64,000 bases of DNA. Source: Mycolicibacterium sp. CBMA 234 (GTDB lineage: Bacteria; Actinomycetota; Actinomycetes; Mycobacteriales; Mycobacteriaceae). Below the pieces are notes generated by a model. That model ran no database searches, had not been told where the DNA came from, and worked only from the letters and a program-made list of their open reading frames with translations. The stretch's first letter is position 1. Every line of letters starts with the position of its first letter. A program made the position numbers and the translations under genes. Of this stretch, positions 1-8,406 are shown one piece after another. Location of the stretch: NCBI RefSeq assembly GCF_009729415.1, contig NZ_MPKW01000005.1, forward strand, positions 186,001 through 250,000, written 5' to 3'.

Positions 1-1527
1 CGCATCGCCATCACCGAGGTCGCAACCGGCGCCGACTACACCTACCGGGAGCTGACCACGCGCATCGAGGCGTTCGCCGGTGCTCTGGCCGCTCGGGGAA
101 TCGGGGTCGGCGATGTGGTGGGCCTGCTGGCACCGAACAGCGCCGCGTTCGCCGTCGCTTTCCACGGCATTCTGCGGTCCGGCGCCACCGCCACGACCAT
201 CAACGCGTTGTTCACCGCCAAGGACATCGCCAAGCAGCTGACCGATTCGGGTGCGGTCGTGTTGATCACCGTCTCCGCGCTGGCACCCCAGGCGCTGGAC
301 GCGGCGACGGTGGTCGGGCTGCCCGCCGACCGCATCGTCATCCTGGACGGCCCCGGCGCCTCGTCGGACGGCCATCCGAACGCCGCCGAACTGCTCGACG
401 GCGCACCGCCGGCACCGCAGGTCAGCTTCGACCCGACGACCCATCTGGCGGCCCTGCCGTACAGCTCGGGAACCACCGGAAATCCCAAGGGCGTCATGCT
501 TACCCACACGAATCTGGCGGCGAACGTCGCGCAGATTCGGCCGATTCAGGCCATGGACGCCGACGACCGCGTGGTGGCGGTGCTGCCGTTCTTCCACATC
601 TACGGCATGACGGTGCTGCTCAACTCTGTGCTGCACGCGCGCGCCCGGCTGGTCATCATGCCGAGCTTCGATCTCGCCCAGTTCCTGGCGACCATCCAGG
701 ATCACAAGTGCACGTTCGCCTTCATCGCCCCGCCGGTCGCGGTGGCCCTGGCGAAGCACCCGATGGTCGACTCCTACCGGCTCGATTCGCTGAAAGGCCT
801 GATGTCGGGCGCGGCGCCGCTCGACGACGACCTCGGGATGGCCGTTGCCGACCGGCTCGGCTGCCCCATCGTGCAGGGCTACGGCATGAGTGAACTGAGT
901 CCGGTGAGCCACTGCATGCCGTTCGACGGCGGCCGCGAACTCGTCGGTGCCGTTGCGCCGCTCAGCTCCTGTGGCTGGACGGTGCCGGGCGCCGTCAGCA
1001 AGATCATCGACCCTGAGACCGGCGCCGAAATCGGCCTGCCCGAACACGGTTTGAGTGAAATCGGCGAATTGTGTTTCCGGGGCCCCAACGTGATGGCCGG
1101 CTATCTCAACAACGACGAGGCCACCCGCGAGACCATCGACTCCGACGGTTTCCTGCACACCGGCGACCTGGCGCGCGTCGACGCCAGCGGGTGCGTCTAC
1201 ATCGTCGACCGGCTCAAGGAGCTGATCAAGTACAAGGGCTACCAGGTACCGCCCGCTGAACTTGAGGCAGTGCTGCTCACCCACACCGGCATCGCCGACG
1301 CCGCGGTGGTCGGAGTCCGGGACCCGGAATCCGGTGAGGAAGTGCCCAAGGCGTTCGTCGTCCTACAACCGGAGTCTGTGTTGTCCCCCGCGGACATCAT
1401 GGAATTCGTCGCCGCGCAGGTCGCCCCGTACAAGAAGGTCCGGCAGGTCGCGTTCATCGACGCGATCCCAAAGTCCGCGGCAGGCAAAATCCTGCGCCGC
1501 GAGCTGCGCGGCATCCGCGAGATTTAG
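1..1527 (+). CDS. Acyl-CoA synthetase / 4-coumarate-CoA ligase family protein, 5' partial
   Basis: Adenylate-forming ligase that would activate a carboxylic acid as acyl-AMP and then transfer it to CoA. The frame is open from base 1, so the N-terminus lies outside the window; 508 residues are visible. The AMP-binding loop YSSGTTGNPKG (460-492), QGYGMSE (874-894), HTGDLA (from 1156) and the C-terminal KSAAGKILRREL with its catalytic lysine (from 1471) are all intact, so the enzyme looks functional. The length and motif set fit the 4CL/FadD group; the substrate cannot be read from sequence. It is convergent with the next gene and overlaps its stop by 4 bases. Confidence 0.93.
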   Translation, partial: RIAITEVATGADYTYRELTTRIEAFAGALAARGIGVGDVVGLLAPNSAAFAVAFHGILRSGATATTINALFTAKDIAKQLTDSGAVVLITVSALAPQALDAATVVGLPADRIVILDGPGASSDGHPNAAELLDGAPPAPQVSFDPTTHLAALPYSSGTTGNPKGVMLTHTNLAANVAQIRPIQAMDADDRVVAVLPFFHIYGMTVLLNSVLHARARLVIMPSFDLAQFLATIQDHKCTFAFIAPPVAVALAKHPMVDSYRLDSLKGLMSGAAPLDDDLGMAVADRLGCPIVQGYGMSELSPVSHCMPFDGGRELVGAVAPLSSCGWTVPGAVSKIIDPETGAEIGLPEHGLSEIGELCFRGPNVMAGYLNNDEATRETIDSDGFLHTGDLARVDASGCVYIVDRLKELIKYKGYQVPPAELEAVLLTHTGIADAAVVGVRDPESGEEVPKAFVVLQPESVLSPADIMEFVAAQVAPYKKVRQVAFIDAIPKSAAGKILRRELRGIREI

Positions 1528-2318
1528 GGCTCGTTCACCAGGCCGACGTCGCGCGCGGCTTTGGCCTGGCGATACCCGACGGCAAGGCCCACCAGCGGCA
1601 TCAGAATCAGCCCGGCCAGCCCGAACAGGTCTCCCCGCAGCTCGGCCGGCTGAATGGCGGTCCACACCGGGATGAGGGTGTGCTCGATGGTCTGCAAATC
1701 CGAGGGCGCCGCGTCGCGCGGCGGTGCCACGGGCAGTGGCTGCGGTTGGGCGGCGGGCAGCGCAACGTCCAGCAGCGCCGGAGGTCCCACCTGGGCGGTG
1801 GCCGAGCCGACATGATGTTCGGCTACGACGATCGGCAGCGGCGGCACGCGCATGGCCGTGGCTGCACCGGGATTGGTCGCGGGATTATTGGCACCCGACG
1901 ACCACGAACCGCCGTTGGATTGTGCCGACGCAGTACTCCCGTTCCCGTTCCCGCTGCCGTTCCCGCTGCCGTTGCCGTTATTGCCATTCCCGTTGTTGCC
2001 GTTGCCGTTGCCATTGCCGTTGTTGCCACCCGTTTTCGGCGCATTGTTCCCGGCGTTCCCGCGGGCCGCGGACCCGCCGTTACCCGAATTGCCACCCTGG
2101 CCGTTGCCGGAGTTACCTGAGCCGTGATTGCTGCCGCCATTGCCGTGGGAACCGCCTGGGGCGGCCCCGGCAATGGCCGTCGGCGAGCCTGACACCAGCA
2201 CAAATGCGGCCACGGCAAGGGTCGCGCTACCTCGCAGCGTTCGGCTCCGGCGCACGTCCGCCCCCGATCGACTTCGTTGCCAGGTGCCACCCCGAAGCAC
2301 CCTCTGGGCTCTCATCAT
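1524..2318 (-). CDS. Secreted Gly/Asn-rich low-complexity protein with C-terminal membrane anchor
   Basis: 264 residues, family not recognised. A basic N-terminus and hydrophobic stretch (about residues 30-50, ending in an AIAGAAP-type cleavage site) look like a Sec signal. Residues about 55-130 are almost entirely Gly and Asn (GNG/NGN units with some Ser), then comes a Pro/Ala-rich segment. A hydrophobic helix near residues 230-247 is followed by RQAKAAR, a plausible membrane stop-transfer. I infer an exported, anchored envelope protein. The GNN-rich DNA makes long reading frames on every strand; the signal peptide and tail make this frame the credible one. It resembles PE_PGRS proteins only in composition, since no PE domain is present. 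Confidence 0.72.
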   Translation of the reverse strand: MMRAQRVLRGGTWQRSRSGADVRRSRTLRGSATLAVAAFVLVSGSPTAIAGAAPGGSHGNGGSNHGSGNSGNGQGGNSGNGGSAARGNAGNNAPKTGGNNGNGNGNGNNGNGNNGNGSGNGSGNGNGSTASAQSNGGSWSSGANNPATNPGAATAMRVPPLPIVVAEHHVGSATAQVGPPALLDVALPAAQPQPLPVAPPRDAAPSDLQTIEHTLIPVWTAIQPAELRGDLFGLAGLILMPLVGLAVGYRQAKAARDVGLVNEP

Positions 2319-2380
2319 GGCACGGCACCGCGGCCTGAATCGACAGTTCTGTCAGCGTGCTACGACAATCGGTGCGCCAC

Positions 2381-3391
2381 TCACGCGGCGTCGGGGTCCT
2401 CGGCAATGCCATTTGCCGCCTTGCGCAGCAGAGCCAACGCGGTGCGGGCCCATTTCTCCGTCGCCCCGGCCAGACCGCACGCCGGGGTCAGGCCAATGCG
2501 TTCGCGCAGGACCGCGCGCGGAAAACCAAGTCGGTCGGTGACGCTCGCGGCGGCGGCCGCGACCTTCTCCACCGGCACCGGACGTTCGGGCGCGACGCCC
2601 GGCAGCACCCCCAGCATGACGGTCCGGCCCATTTCGACCCACTCACCGATGCCGTCCAGGTCGGCCGCGGACAGCTTGGACGCGTCCACCGAGATGGCCT
2701 CAAAACTGGTGCGCGCCAGCATTTTCCACGGCATGTCGGCGGCGCACACGTGGATGGCGGCCGCACCACCGACGGTCGCGAGGCACTCGTCGAGCAGGTT
2801 CGCGGCCAGTAGTTCGTCCACAGGTGCCACTGGCGACATCCGGGTCACGCCGGCGAGACGCCCCGCCAGCGCCGCGGGCAGCGAGGGTTCGTCGTACTGC
2901 ACCACGACCTCGGCGTCGCACCGCCGCGCCACCTCCGCACGATGACGCGCGACACCCTCGGCCAATGAACCGGCCAGGTCACGCAGCGCACCCGGGTCGG
3001 TGATGGCCCGGTGGCCGCCGGACAACTCAAGCTCGGCGGCCAGCGTCAGCGGGCCCGGGACCTGCACCTTGATGGTCCGCCCCGTGCCGCGCAGCCCGGC
3101 CTTCTCCCACGCTTCTTCGAGCGCGTCGACGTCCTCGTCGAGCAGACCGGCGGCCCGGCGCACGACGCTGCTGCGCCCGGGCGCGATGCGATAGCCGCGC
3201 GGGACGGTGTCGATGCCGATGTCGACGAGCAGGGCACCGGCCCGGCCGATCATGTCGGCGCCGATGCCGCGGGCCGGCAGCTCCACCAGGTGCGGCAGCG
3301 CGGGCAGCTCACCGACGACGACTGCCGCCGCTTCCCGGGCGACCGTCCCCGGCCACGAGCCGATACCGGTTGCCTGGGCGAAAACAGTCAC
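2381..3391 (-). CDS. MetE C-terminal-domain-like (cobalamin-independent methionine synthase-like) protein
   Basis: About 336 residues, the size of a single MetE catalytic half rather than full MetE (about 750). It begins VTVFAQATGIGSWPGT and carries QYDEPSLPA and HVCAADMP segments typical of the UROD/MetE TIM-barrel fold, with metal-ligand-type His/Cys in HVCA. I chose the GTG at 3391, 10 bases past the ArsR stop; an upstream extension would run into the ArsR gene. It is the third gene behind SRPBCC and ArsR. The M. tuberculosis counterpart is probably Rv3015c, function unknown. True methionine synthase activity is uncertain because the N-terminal half is absent. Confidence 0.82.
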   Translation of the reverse strand: MTVFAQATGIGSWPGTVAREAAAVVVGELPALPHLVELPARGIGADMIGRAGALLVDIGIDTVPRGYRIAPGRSSVVRRAAGLLDEDVDALEEAWEKAGLRGTGRTIKVQVPGPLTLAAELELSGGHRAITDPGALRDLAGSLAEGVARHRAEVARRCDAEVVVQYDEPSLPAALAGRLAGVTRMSPVAPVDELLAANLLDECLATVGGAAAIHVCAADMPWKMLARTSFEAISVDASKLSAADLDGIGEWVEMGRTVMLGVLPGVAPERPVPVEKVAAAAASVTDRLGFPRAVLRERIGLTPACGLAGATEKWARTALALLRKAANGIAEDPDAA

Positions 3392-3401
3392 GGGGCCAAC
3401 A

Positions 3402-3746
3402 CTATTCGATGGGGTCCTCGGCCAGATCTTCGACGTAGATCCGCAGCCGGTCAATCGCACGATCCCAACGCTGCGACAAGGCGGTGAGGTAGTCGCTGGC
3501 CTCGGCGAGAGGATCCGGCTGAATGCGCCAGATCCGCTCGCGCCCGTGCCGGCTGCTGGTCACAAGACCCACCGCCTCCAATAGCAACAGGTGCTTGGTG
3601 GCCGCTTGCCGAGTCACCGGAATCACCTGTGTCACTTGCGAAGTCGAGCACGGGCCGGCGTCGCATAGCCGCACCACGATGCGCAGTCGATTGGGATCGC
3701 CGAGTGCGTCGAACAGCGGCGCCCGCTCCTCGACCGCAGAACTCAC
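3402..3746 (-). CDS. ArsR-family transcriptional repressor
   Basis: 114-residue winged-helix regulator. The N-terminal FDALGDPNRLRIVVRL is the classic ArsR opening. The recognition region TRQAATKHLLLLEAVGLV is followed by the wing (SSRHGRERIWRI). No CxC metal-binding motif is present in helix 3, so a metal sensor is not indicated. The GTG start at 3746 overlaps the SRPBCC stop (GTGA), so the two are translationally coupled. ArsR/SRPBCC pairs are widespread; in M. tuberculosis Rv2034 is an autoregulated example of the family. Two identical palindromes upstream of the SRPBCC gene are the likely operators. Confidence 0.93.
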   Translation of the reverse strand: MSSAVEERAPLFDALGDPNRLRIVVRLCDAGPCSTSQVTQVIPVTRQAATKHLLLLEAVGLVTSSRHGRERIWRIQPDPLAEASDYLTALSQRWDRAIDRLRIYVEDLAEDPIE

Positions 3747-4237
3747 ACCCGCTCGCCCAGCTGGAGGTACTTGCGTACCAGATTGGTCTGCGCTTCCCAG
3801 CCGCCGCTGTTGGCTTCGAACGCCGCGGCCCGACGCTCGGCCGGGATGGCGTCGAACCCGGATTCGACGATCTGCAGCAGGACCCCGTCGGCGGTTTCGG
3901 TCAGGGTGAACTCGACCAGCGTGGTCGGCTCCGCGGCGTAGTCAGCGTCCGGTTCGACGGCGTACGGGTGCCGGCGGAACGCCAGTCGCGTTTGCGGCTC
4001 CACAGCAACCACCTGCCAGACGGACGCCTTACCGGCGTGCGGTTGCTGCGCGGCGGCGACGTCGTCGTCGACTTCGGTTGGGGTGATCACCCCGGTCACC
4101 GACTCGCCGGCGACGAACGGGCCGTCGAAGCGGACCCCGAACCACCGCCCGAACTCATCGGAGTTGGCGATCGCTCGCCAGACCCGGTCGAGCGGCGCGC
4201 GCAGCGTGACTTCTTTTTCAATACGATCCGAATTCAT
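3743..4237 (-). CDS. SRPBCC / AHSA1-domain protein
   Basis: 164 residues. The sequence (EKEVTLRAPLDRVWRAIANS, then EFGRWFGVRF, and a C-terminal GWEAQTNLVRKYL helix) is the Aha1/START-like helix-grip fold that binds hydrophobic ligands or acts as a small-molecule-handling partner. I chose ATG 4237 because AGGAGG sits 6 bases upstream (4244-4249). It is the first gene of the SRPBCC-ArsR-MetE-like operon. The ribosome-binding site lies inside one of the two operator palindromes, so repressor binding would cover the transcription start and leader. Confidence 0.92.
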   Translation of the reverse strand: MNSDRIEKEVTLRAPLDRVWRAIANSDEFGRWFGVRFDGPFVAGESVTGVITPTEVDDDVAAAQQPHAGKASVWQVVAVEPQTRLAFRRHPYAVEPDADYAAEPTTLVEFTLTETADGVLLQIVESGFDAIPAERRAAAFEANSGGWEAQTNLVRKYLQLGERV

Positions 4238-4239
4238 AA

Positions 4240-4255
4240 GCAACCTCCTGGTTGC
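4240..4255. promoter_or_regulatory. Operator copy 1 (GCAACC-N4-GGTTGC)
   Basis: Perfect 6-4-6 inverted repeat with central TCCT. It covers the SRPBCC ribosome-binding site and the expected transcription start. Its GGTTGC arm is followed by CTA, as in copy 2. Likely ArsR binding site. Confidence 0.75.
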
Positions 4256-4260
4256 CTATC

Positions 4261-4289
4261 ACGCTAGGGCGGACCATCCGGATGCGCAA
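4261..4289 (-). promoter_or_regulatory. Promoter of the SRPBCC-ArsR operon
   Basis: On the minus strand TTGCGC (4289-4284) and TAGCGT (4266-4261) are separated by 17 bases, a SigA-like spacing (TANNNT -10). Operator copy 2 overlaps the -35 and copy 1 overlaps the start region. Confidence 0.6.
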
Positions 4290-4301
4290 CCTTTTGGTTG
4301 C
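4286..4301. promoter_or_regulatory. Operator copy 2 (GCAACC-N4-GGTTGC)
   Basis: Same 6-4-6 palindrome as copy 1 with central TTTT, 46 bases away, again followed by CTA. It overlaps the predicted -35 box. Confidence 0.75.
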
Positions 4302-4310
4302 CTAGAGATA

Positions 4311-5378
4311 TCAGCGGGTGATCGTGGCGCTGCCGATGACTTCGTCGCCGTCAGCATCAGCCCGGTACAGCACCATGGTCTGACCAGGCGCTACGCCGCG
4401 CAGCACCGAACGCAACTGCACCGTGAGCACGCCGTCGCGGTACTCGGCAACGGCGTCGGCCAGGCCACCGTGCGCACGCACCTGGACATGGCATTCCACC
4501 GGGCCCTCCGGCGCGACGCCCGAGGTGAACACGGGCCGCTCGCCGGTCAGGGTGTGCACCTCAAGGTCGTCGACGCCGCCGACGTGCACCGTTCCGGTCT
4601 CCGCATCGATGCCGGTCACGTAACGCGGCAGGCCGTCGGGCCCCGGACCCGCGATGCCGAGCCCCTTGCGTTGACCGATGGTGAATCCGTGCACGCCGTC
4701 GTGTTCTGCCAGCACTGCGCCGCCGGCGTCGACGACCGAACCACGACGCACACCGATCCGGGCCCCCAGGAAGGCCTGGGTGTCACCGGAGGGGATGAAG
4801 CAGATGTCGTGGCTGTCCGGCTTGTCGGCCACCGCCAGCCCACGGTCAGCCGCCTCCTGCCGAATCTGCGGCTTAGGGGTGTCACCGATCGGGAACAGCG
4901 CATGGCTCAGCTGCTCGGCCGTCAGCACGCCGAGCACGTACGACTGATCCTTGTCCGCGTCGACCGCACGGCGTAGCCGTCCGTCTTCCAACCGGGCGTA
5001 GTGCCCGGTGGCGACGGCGTCAAAACCGAGGGCCAGCGCGCGGGCCGACAGCGCCGAGAACTTGATCTTCTCGTTGCAGCGCACGCACGGGTTTGGCGTC
5101 TCGCCGCGGGCGTACGACTCGACGAAATCGTCGATGACGTCTTCCTTGAAGCGGTCCGCGAAATCCCAGACATAGAAAGGGATTTCCAGGATGTCAGCGA
5201 CCCGGCGGGCGTCCCCAGCGTCTTCCTTCGAGCAGCAGCCGCGCGACCCGGTGCGCAAGGTGCCCGGCGTCGCGGACAAGGCCAGATGCACGCCCACCAC
5301 GTCATGGCCGGCGTCGACCATCCGCGCCGCGGCCACCGAGGAGTCCACTCCCCCACTCATCGCTACCAGAACCCGCAT
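4311..5378 (-). CDS. mnmA: tRNA-specific 2-thiouridylase MnmA
   Basis: Transfers sulfur to U34 of Lys, Glu and Gln tRNAs, with ATP activation of the uridine. 355 residues, full length. The PP-loop ATPase motif [11 protein letters not shown] starts at residue 7, the first catalytic cysteine is in NPCVRCN and the second in DICFIPSGD. The ATG at 5378 lies two bases after the iscS stop, so it is co-transcribed with the cysteine desulfurase that supplies its sulfur. Counterpart of trmU (Rv3024c). Confidence 0.97.
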   Translation of the reverse strand: MRVLVAMSGGVDSSVAAARMVDAGHDVVGVHLALSATPGTLRTGSRGCCSKEDAGDARRVADILEIPFYVWDFADRFKEDVIDDFVESYARGETPNPCVRCNEKIKFSALSARALALGFDAVATGHYARLEDGRLRRAVDADKDQSYVLGVLTAEQLSHALFPIGDTPKPQIRQEAADRGLAVADKPDSHDICFIPSGDTQAFLGARIGVRRGSVVDAGGAVLAEHDGVHGFTIGQRKGLGIAGPGPDGLPRYVTGIDAETGTVHVGGVDDLEVHTLTGERPVFTSGVAPEGPVECHVQVRAHGGLADAVAEYRDGVLTVQLRSVLRGVAPGQTMVLYRADADGDEVIGSATITR

Positions 5379-5380
5379 GA

Positions 5381-6568
5381 CTACCTTCCCAACCCGGCAC
5401 TGGCCAGTGCAGCCTGCCGCGCCCGCTCGACCGCAGCCGGCAACACGGCCAGCACAGCATCGATGTCGGCGTCAGAACTCGTGTGGCCCAATGAAAAACG
5501 GAGTGATCCACGGGCGCTGGCCGGATCGGCGCCCATCGCGATCAAGACATGTGACGGCTGCGCCACCCCGGCCGTGCAAGCCGAGCCTGTCGAACATTCA
5601 ATGCCCTTGGCGTCCAACAGCATCAACAGGGCATCGCCCTCGCAGCCGCGAAAAGTGAAGTGCGCGTTGCCCGGCAGCCGGTCGGCACCGGTGGCGCCGT
5701 TGAGCACCACGTCGTCGATACCGGACAGCACACCCTCGACTAGACGGTCGCGCAGCGCCCCGACTCGATTCCGGTGCGCGTCCAGGCCCTCGACCGCGAC
5801 GCGAGCCGCGGCGGCCATGGCCACGACACTCGCGACATCCGCGGTGCCCGAACGCACATCGCGTTCCTGACCACCGCCATGCAACAGCGGCGTGCACGCC
5901 ACGTCGCGCCGCAGCAGCAGCGCCCCGACACCGGTGGGGCCGCCGAACTTGTGTGCCGCCACGCTCATGGCGGACAGCCCGCTGGCGGCGAAATCAACCG
6001 GTACCGCGCCGATCGCCTGGATCGCGTCGCTGTGCATGGGCACGTCGAATTCGGCTGCCACAGTGGCCAATTCAGCGATCGGCTGAATGGTGCCAACCTC
6101 GTTGTTGGCCCACATCACGCTGACCAGCGCCACGTCGTCGTGGGTTTCGAGAATCTCGCGCAGAGCCTGAGGCGAAGTGCTGCCCGCCTTGTCGACGGGC
6201 AGCCAGGTCACCTGTGCGCCCTCGTGCTCGACGAGCCACTCGACGGCGTCGAGCACCGCGTGGTGCTCAATGGGCGACGTCACGATGCGACGGCGCTCCG
6301 GGCAGTTGTCCCGGCGGGCCCAGTAGATGCCCTTGACCGCTAGGTTGTCGCTCTCGGTGCCGCCCGCGGTGAAGATCACCTCGGATGGCCGGGCGCCCAG
6401 CTGCTGCGCCAGGGACTCGCGGGCCTCTTCCATCCGGCGCCGCGCGGCCCGCCCGGTGGTGTGCAACGAGGACGCGTTTCCGCCTGCCGCCAGGACCGCC
6501 GTCATCGCCTCGATGGCAACAGGGTGCATCGGGGTGGTGGCGGCGTGGTCGAGATATGCGGGGCTCAT
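5381..6568 (-). CDS. iscS: Cysteine desulfurase IscS (NifS family)
   Basis: PLP enzyme that takes sulfur from L-cysteine as a persulfide for Fe-S clusters and tRNA thiolation. 395 residues. The start [13 protein letters not shown] is canonical. The PLP lysine is in [10 protein letters not shown] and the persulfide cysteine in [10 protein letters not shown]. It sits directly upstream of mnmA with a 2-base gap and 33 bases after the acyltransferase gene. Counterpart of Rv3025c. Confidence 0.97.
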   Translation of the reverse strand: MSPAYLDHAATTPMHPVAIEAMTAVLAAGGNASSLHTTGRAARRRMEEARESLAQQLGARPSEVIFTAGGTESDNLAVKGIYWARRDNCPERRRIVTSPIEHHAVLDAVEWLVEHEGAQVTWLPVDKAGSTSPQALREILETHDDVALVSVMWANNEVGTIQPIAELATVAAEFDVPMHSDAIQAIGAVPVDFAASGLSAMSVAAHKFGGPTGVGALLLRRDVACTPLLHGGGQERDVRSGTADVASVVAMAAAARVAVEGLDAHRNRVGALRDRLVEGVLSGIDDVVLNGATGADRLPGNAHFTFRGCEGDALLMLLDAKGIECSTGSACTAGVAQPSHVLIAMGADPASARGSLRFSLGHTSSDADIDAVLAVLPAAVERARQAALASAGLGR

Positions 6569-6601
6569 GGCCTGTCCAGGATACCGGCCAGGCCAAACCG
6601 G

Positions 6602-7468
6602 TCAGGCGGCCAGCGCGCGCCCGTGAACAGCAGCGACAGGCAACGGACCACACTGGTGCACCGCGGCCTGGCAGCGGCCGGCCAAATCCCGGCGGTCGGT
6701 GCCGGGCAACTGCAGCGATTGCACCTGGATGTGGCACACCGTCAGCCGGGCGGTGATGACGCGCTTGATGGAGGTCAGCAACGAATCGTCACCGATGAAC
6801 GCCGGGATGGTCGACTGGGCGCCGTCCCGGTGCCGGTAGGTCAGCTGCAGCGGCTGAACCGGGCGTCCGGCGTCGACCGCGGCCTGGAACATCGCCGGAG
6901 CGAACGTGCCGTGGCCCAGGCCGCACCAGGTGGTGCCCTCGGGGAATGCGACGACGGTCTGACCCGCGGTCAGCCGGTCAGCGACGGTGCGCACCACGTC
7001 AGGCAGGCGGCGCAGGCTGTGCCGGTCGATGGGGATGACCTTCAGCAGCCGGGCGAGGGCCCCAAGGGCCGGCCACTCGATCAGGTCGGCTCGCGCCACG
7101 AACGACCCCGGCATGACCGCGCCGATGGCGAAGATGTCGACCCACGAGACGTGCCCGGCGACCACCAGCACGCCGCTGAGGTTGCGGATCGGCCCGCCGG
7201 AAACGGTGATCCGCACACCCAGGCACCGCAGCACCAGCCGGCAGTACGCCCGCTGGAGACGGGACTTGCCGGGCATCGGGACCGCCAGCAGCGGCAGCGT
7301 GGGCAGCAGCAGCACCGTCATGATCAGCCGCACCGTCGTACGCAGTGCGACCACCACGGGACGGCTGACCTGAGCGGCCTCCACCCGGATGCAGCTGGCG
7401 TCGCACGACGCCTTGGGCAGCCAGGAGTGCTCCTGGACCGGCACGGGCGGCGTAACGGGCGTGGTCAC
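6602..7468 (-). CDS. PlsC-family 1-acyl-glycerol-3-phosphate / lyso-lipid acyltransferase (OlsA-like)
   Basis: 288 residues. The acyltransferase HX4D box is GHVSWVDIF, and FPEGTT is the glycerol-phosphate/substrate motif; a hydrophobic segment (about residues 40-65) would attach it to the membrane. The same frame stays open upstream inside the neighbouring gene, but GTG 7468 overlaps the GNAT stop (GTGA), which fixes the start. PlsC proteins coupled to an OlsB-type GNAT are the arrangement used for ornithine lipid synthesis in other bacteria. Counterpart of Rv3026c; its substrate is not established here. Confidence 0.9.
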   Translation of the reverse strand: MTTPVTPPVPVQEHSWLPKASCDASCIRVEAAQVSRPVVVALRTTVRLIMTVLLLPTLPLLAVPMPGKSRLQRAYCRLVLRCLGVRITVSGGPIRNLSGVLVVAGHVSWVDIFAIGAVMPGSFVARADLIEWPALGALARLLKVIPIDRHSLRRLPDVVRTVADRLTAGQTVVAFPEGTTWCGLGHGTFAPAMFQAAVDAGRPVQPLQLTYRHRDGAQSTIPAFIGDDSLLTSIKRVITARLTVCHIQVQSLQLPGTDRRDLAGRCQAAVHQCGPLPVAAVHGRALAA

Positions 7469-8298
7469 TGATCGGCCTTGTCGGTCGCCGCGGCCGCCGA
7501 ACGCAGCCGGGTCAGGTAGCGGACGTCGGCCTCGTCCTTGTTCAGCAGGGCCGGGAAGTCGCCGACGCCGAAGTCGGGGTCGTAGGCGGGGTCGCCGCAC
7601 ACCTTGGCACCCAGGCGCAGGTAGCCGCGCATCAGCGGAGGCACGGTCACGCGGGCCGGCGGCTCGATGTCGTCGAGCAGCTTGCCGTCGATGATCACCG
7701 GGCGGTACGGCCGGACGGTGTATTCGGAGGCGTGCCGCTTGTTGACGAAGTCGCGCACGCCGCGAATCTGGGTGGCCGGCGGTTCGTCGGGGCTGCCCTG
7801 GATGGGCACCGACACGCAGCCGGTGACGTAGTCGTAGCCACTGCGGTCCAGGTAGGCCAGGATGCCGCCCCACATCAGCAGGACGACGGCGCCGTTGCGG
7901 TGGTCGGCGCGGACCACGGCGCGGCCCATCTCGACCAGCGACGGCCGCAGCACGTCGAGCGCGCTGACGTCGAATTCGGTTGCTGTATAGAGCCCGCCTG
8001 CCGCGATGGCACCTGGCGGCGGCAGCATCCGGTAGCAGCCCACGTACTCGCCGGTGTGGTCTTCGCGAACCAGCAGGTGGTCGCAGAACTCGTCAAATCG
8101 GTCGGCGTCACGACCGCTTTCGAAGCCGGGGCTGTCATCGGTGAGGGTGTAGCCCGGTTCCGAGGTGAACACGTGGTGTCGAAGCCGTTGCGCGGCCTCG
8201 ATGTGTTCTCGGTCGGCCGACAGCAGCAGCGTGTAGCGCGGGGTGTCGGTCGACGAACTGGTGTCGTCAGGGGCGATGAGTACAGAACTAGTGCTCAT
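7465..8298 (-). CDS. GNAT-family N-acyltransferase (OlsB / hemolysin-like)
   Basis: About 277 residues from ATG 8298 (GTG 8376 would add 26 residues of low-quality leader). The core RLRHHVFTSEPGYTL...DEFCDHLLV, then VGCYRMLPPP and EMGRAVVRADHRNGAVVLLMW, matches the OlsB/autoinducer-synthase-like N-acyltransferases that use acyl-ACP. It is translationally coupled to the PlsC gene. Two-step logic would be N-acylation of an amino acid, then O-acylation by PlsC. Counterpart of Rv3027c. Confidence 0.87.
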   Translation of the reverse strand: MSTSSVLIAPDDTSSSTDTPRYTLLLSADREHIEAAQRLRHHVFTSEPGYTLTDDSPGFESGRDADRFDEFCDHLLVREDHTGEYVGCYRMLPPPGAIAAGGLYTATEFDVSALDVLRPSLVEMGRAVVRADHRNGAVVLLMWGGILAYLDRSGYDYVTGCVSVPIQGSPDEPPATQIRGVRDFVNKRHASEYTVRPYRPVIIDGKLLDDIEPPARVTVPPLMRGYLRLGAKVCGDPAYDPDFGVGDFPALLNKDEADVRYLTRLRSAAAATDKADQ

Positions 8299-8406
8299 GG
8301 TTTGCACGGTGACGGAGCTGTTCGGCGCGGCGGCATCAATCACGTAACGCGTTGATGACCGGTTGCGAAACATCACGGTCCGTTACATTCGGCGCATGAT
8401 GCCGCG

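Noticed and set aside
1524..2318. PE_PGRS family membership of the Gly-rich protein
   Set aside because: No N-terminal PE domain; it has a Sec signal and Gly/Asn rather than Gly/Ala repeats.
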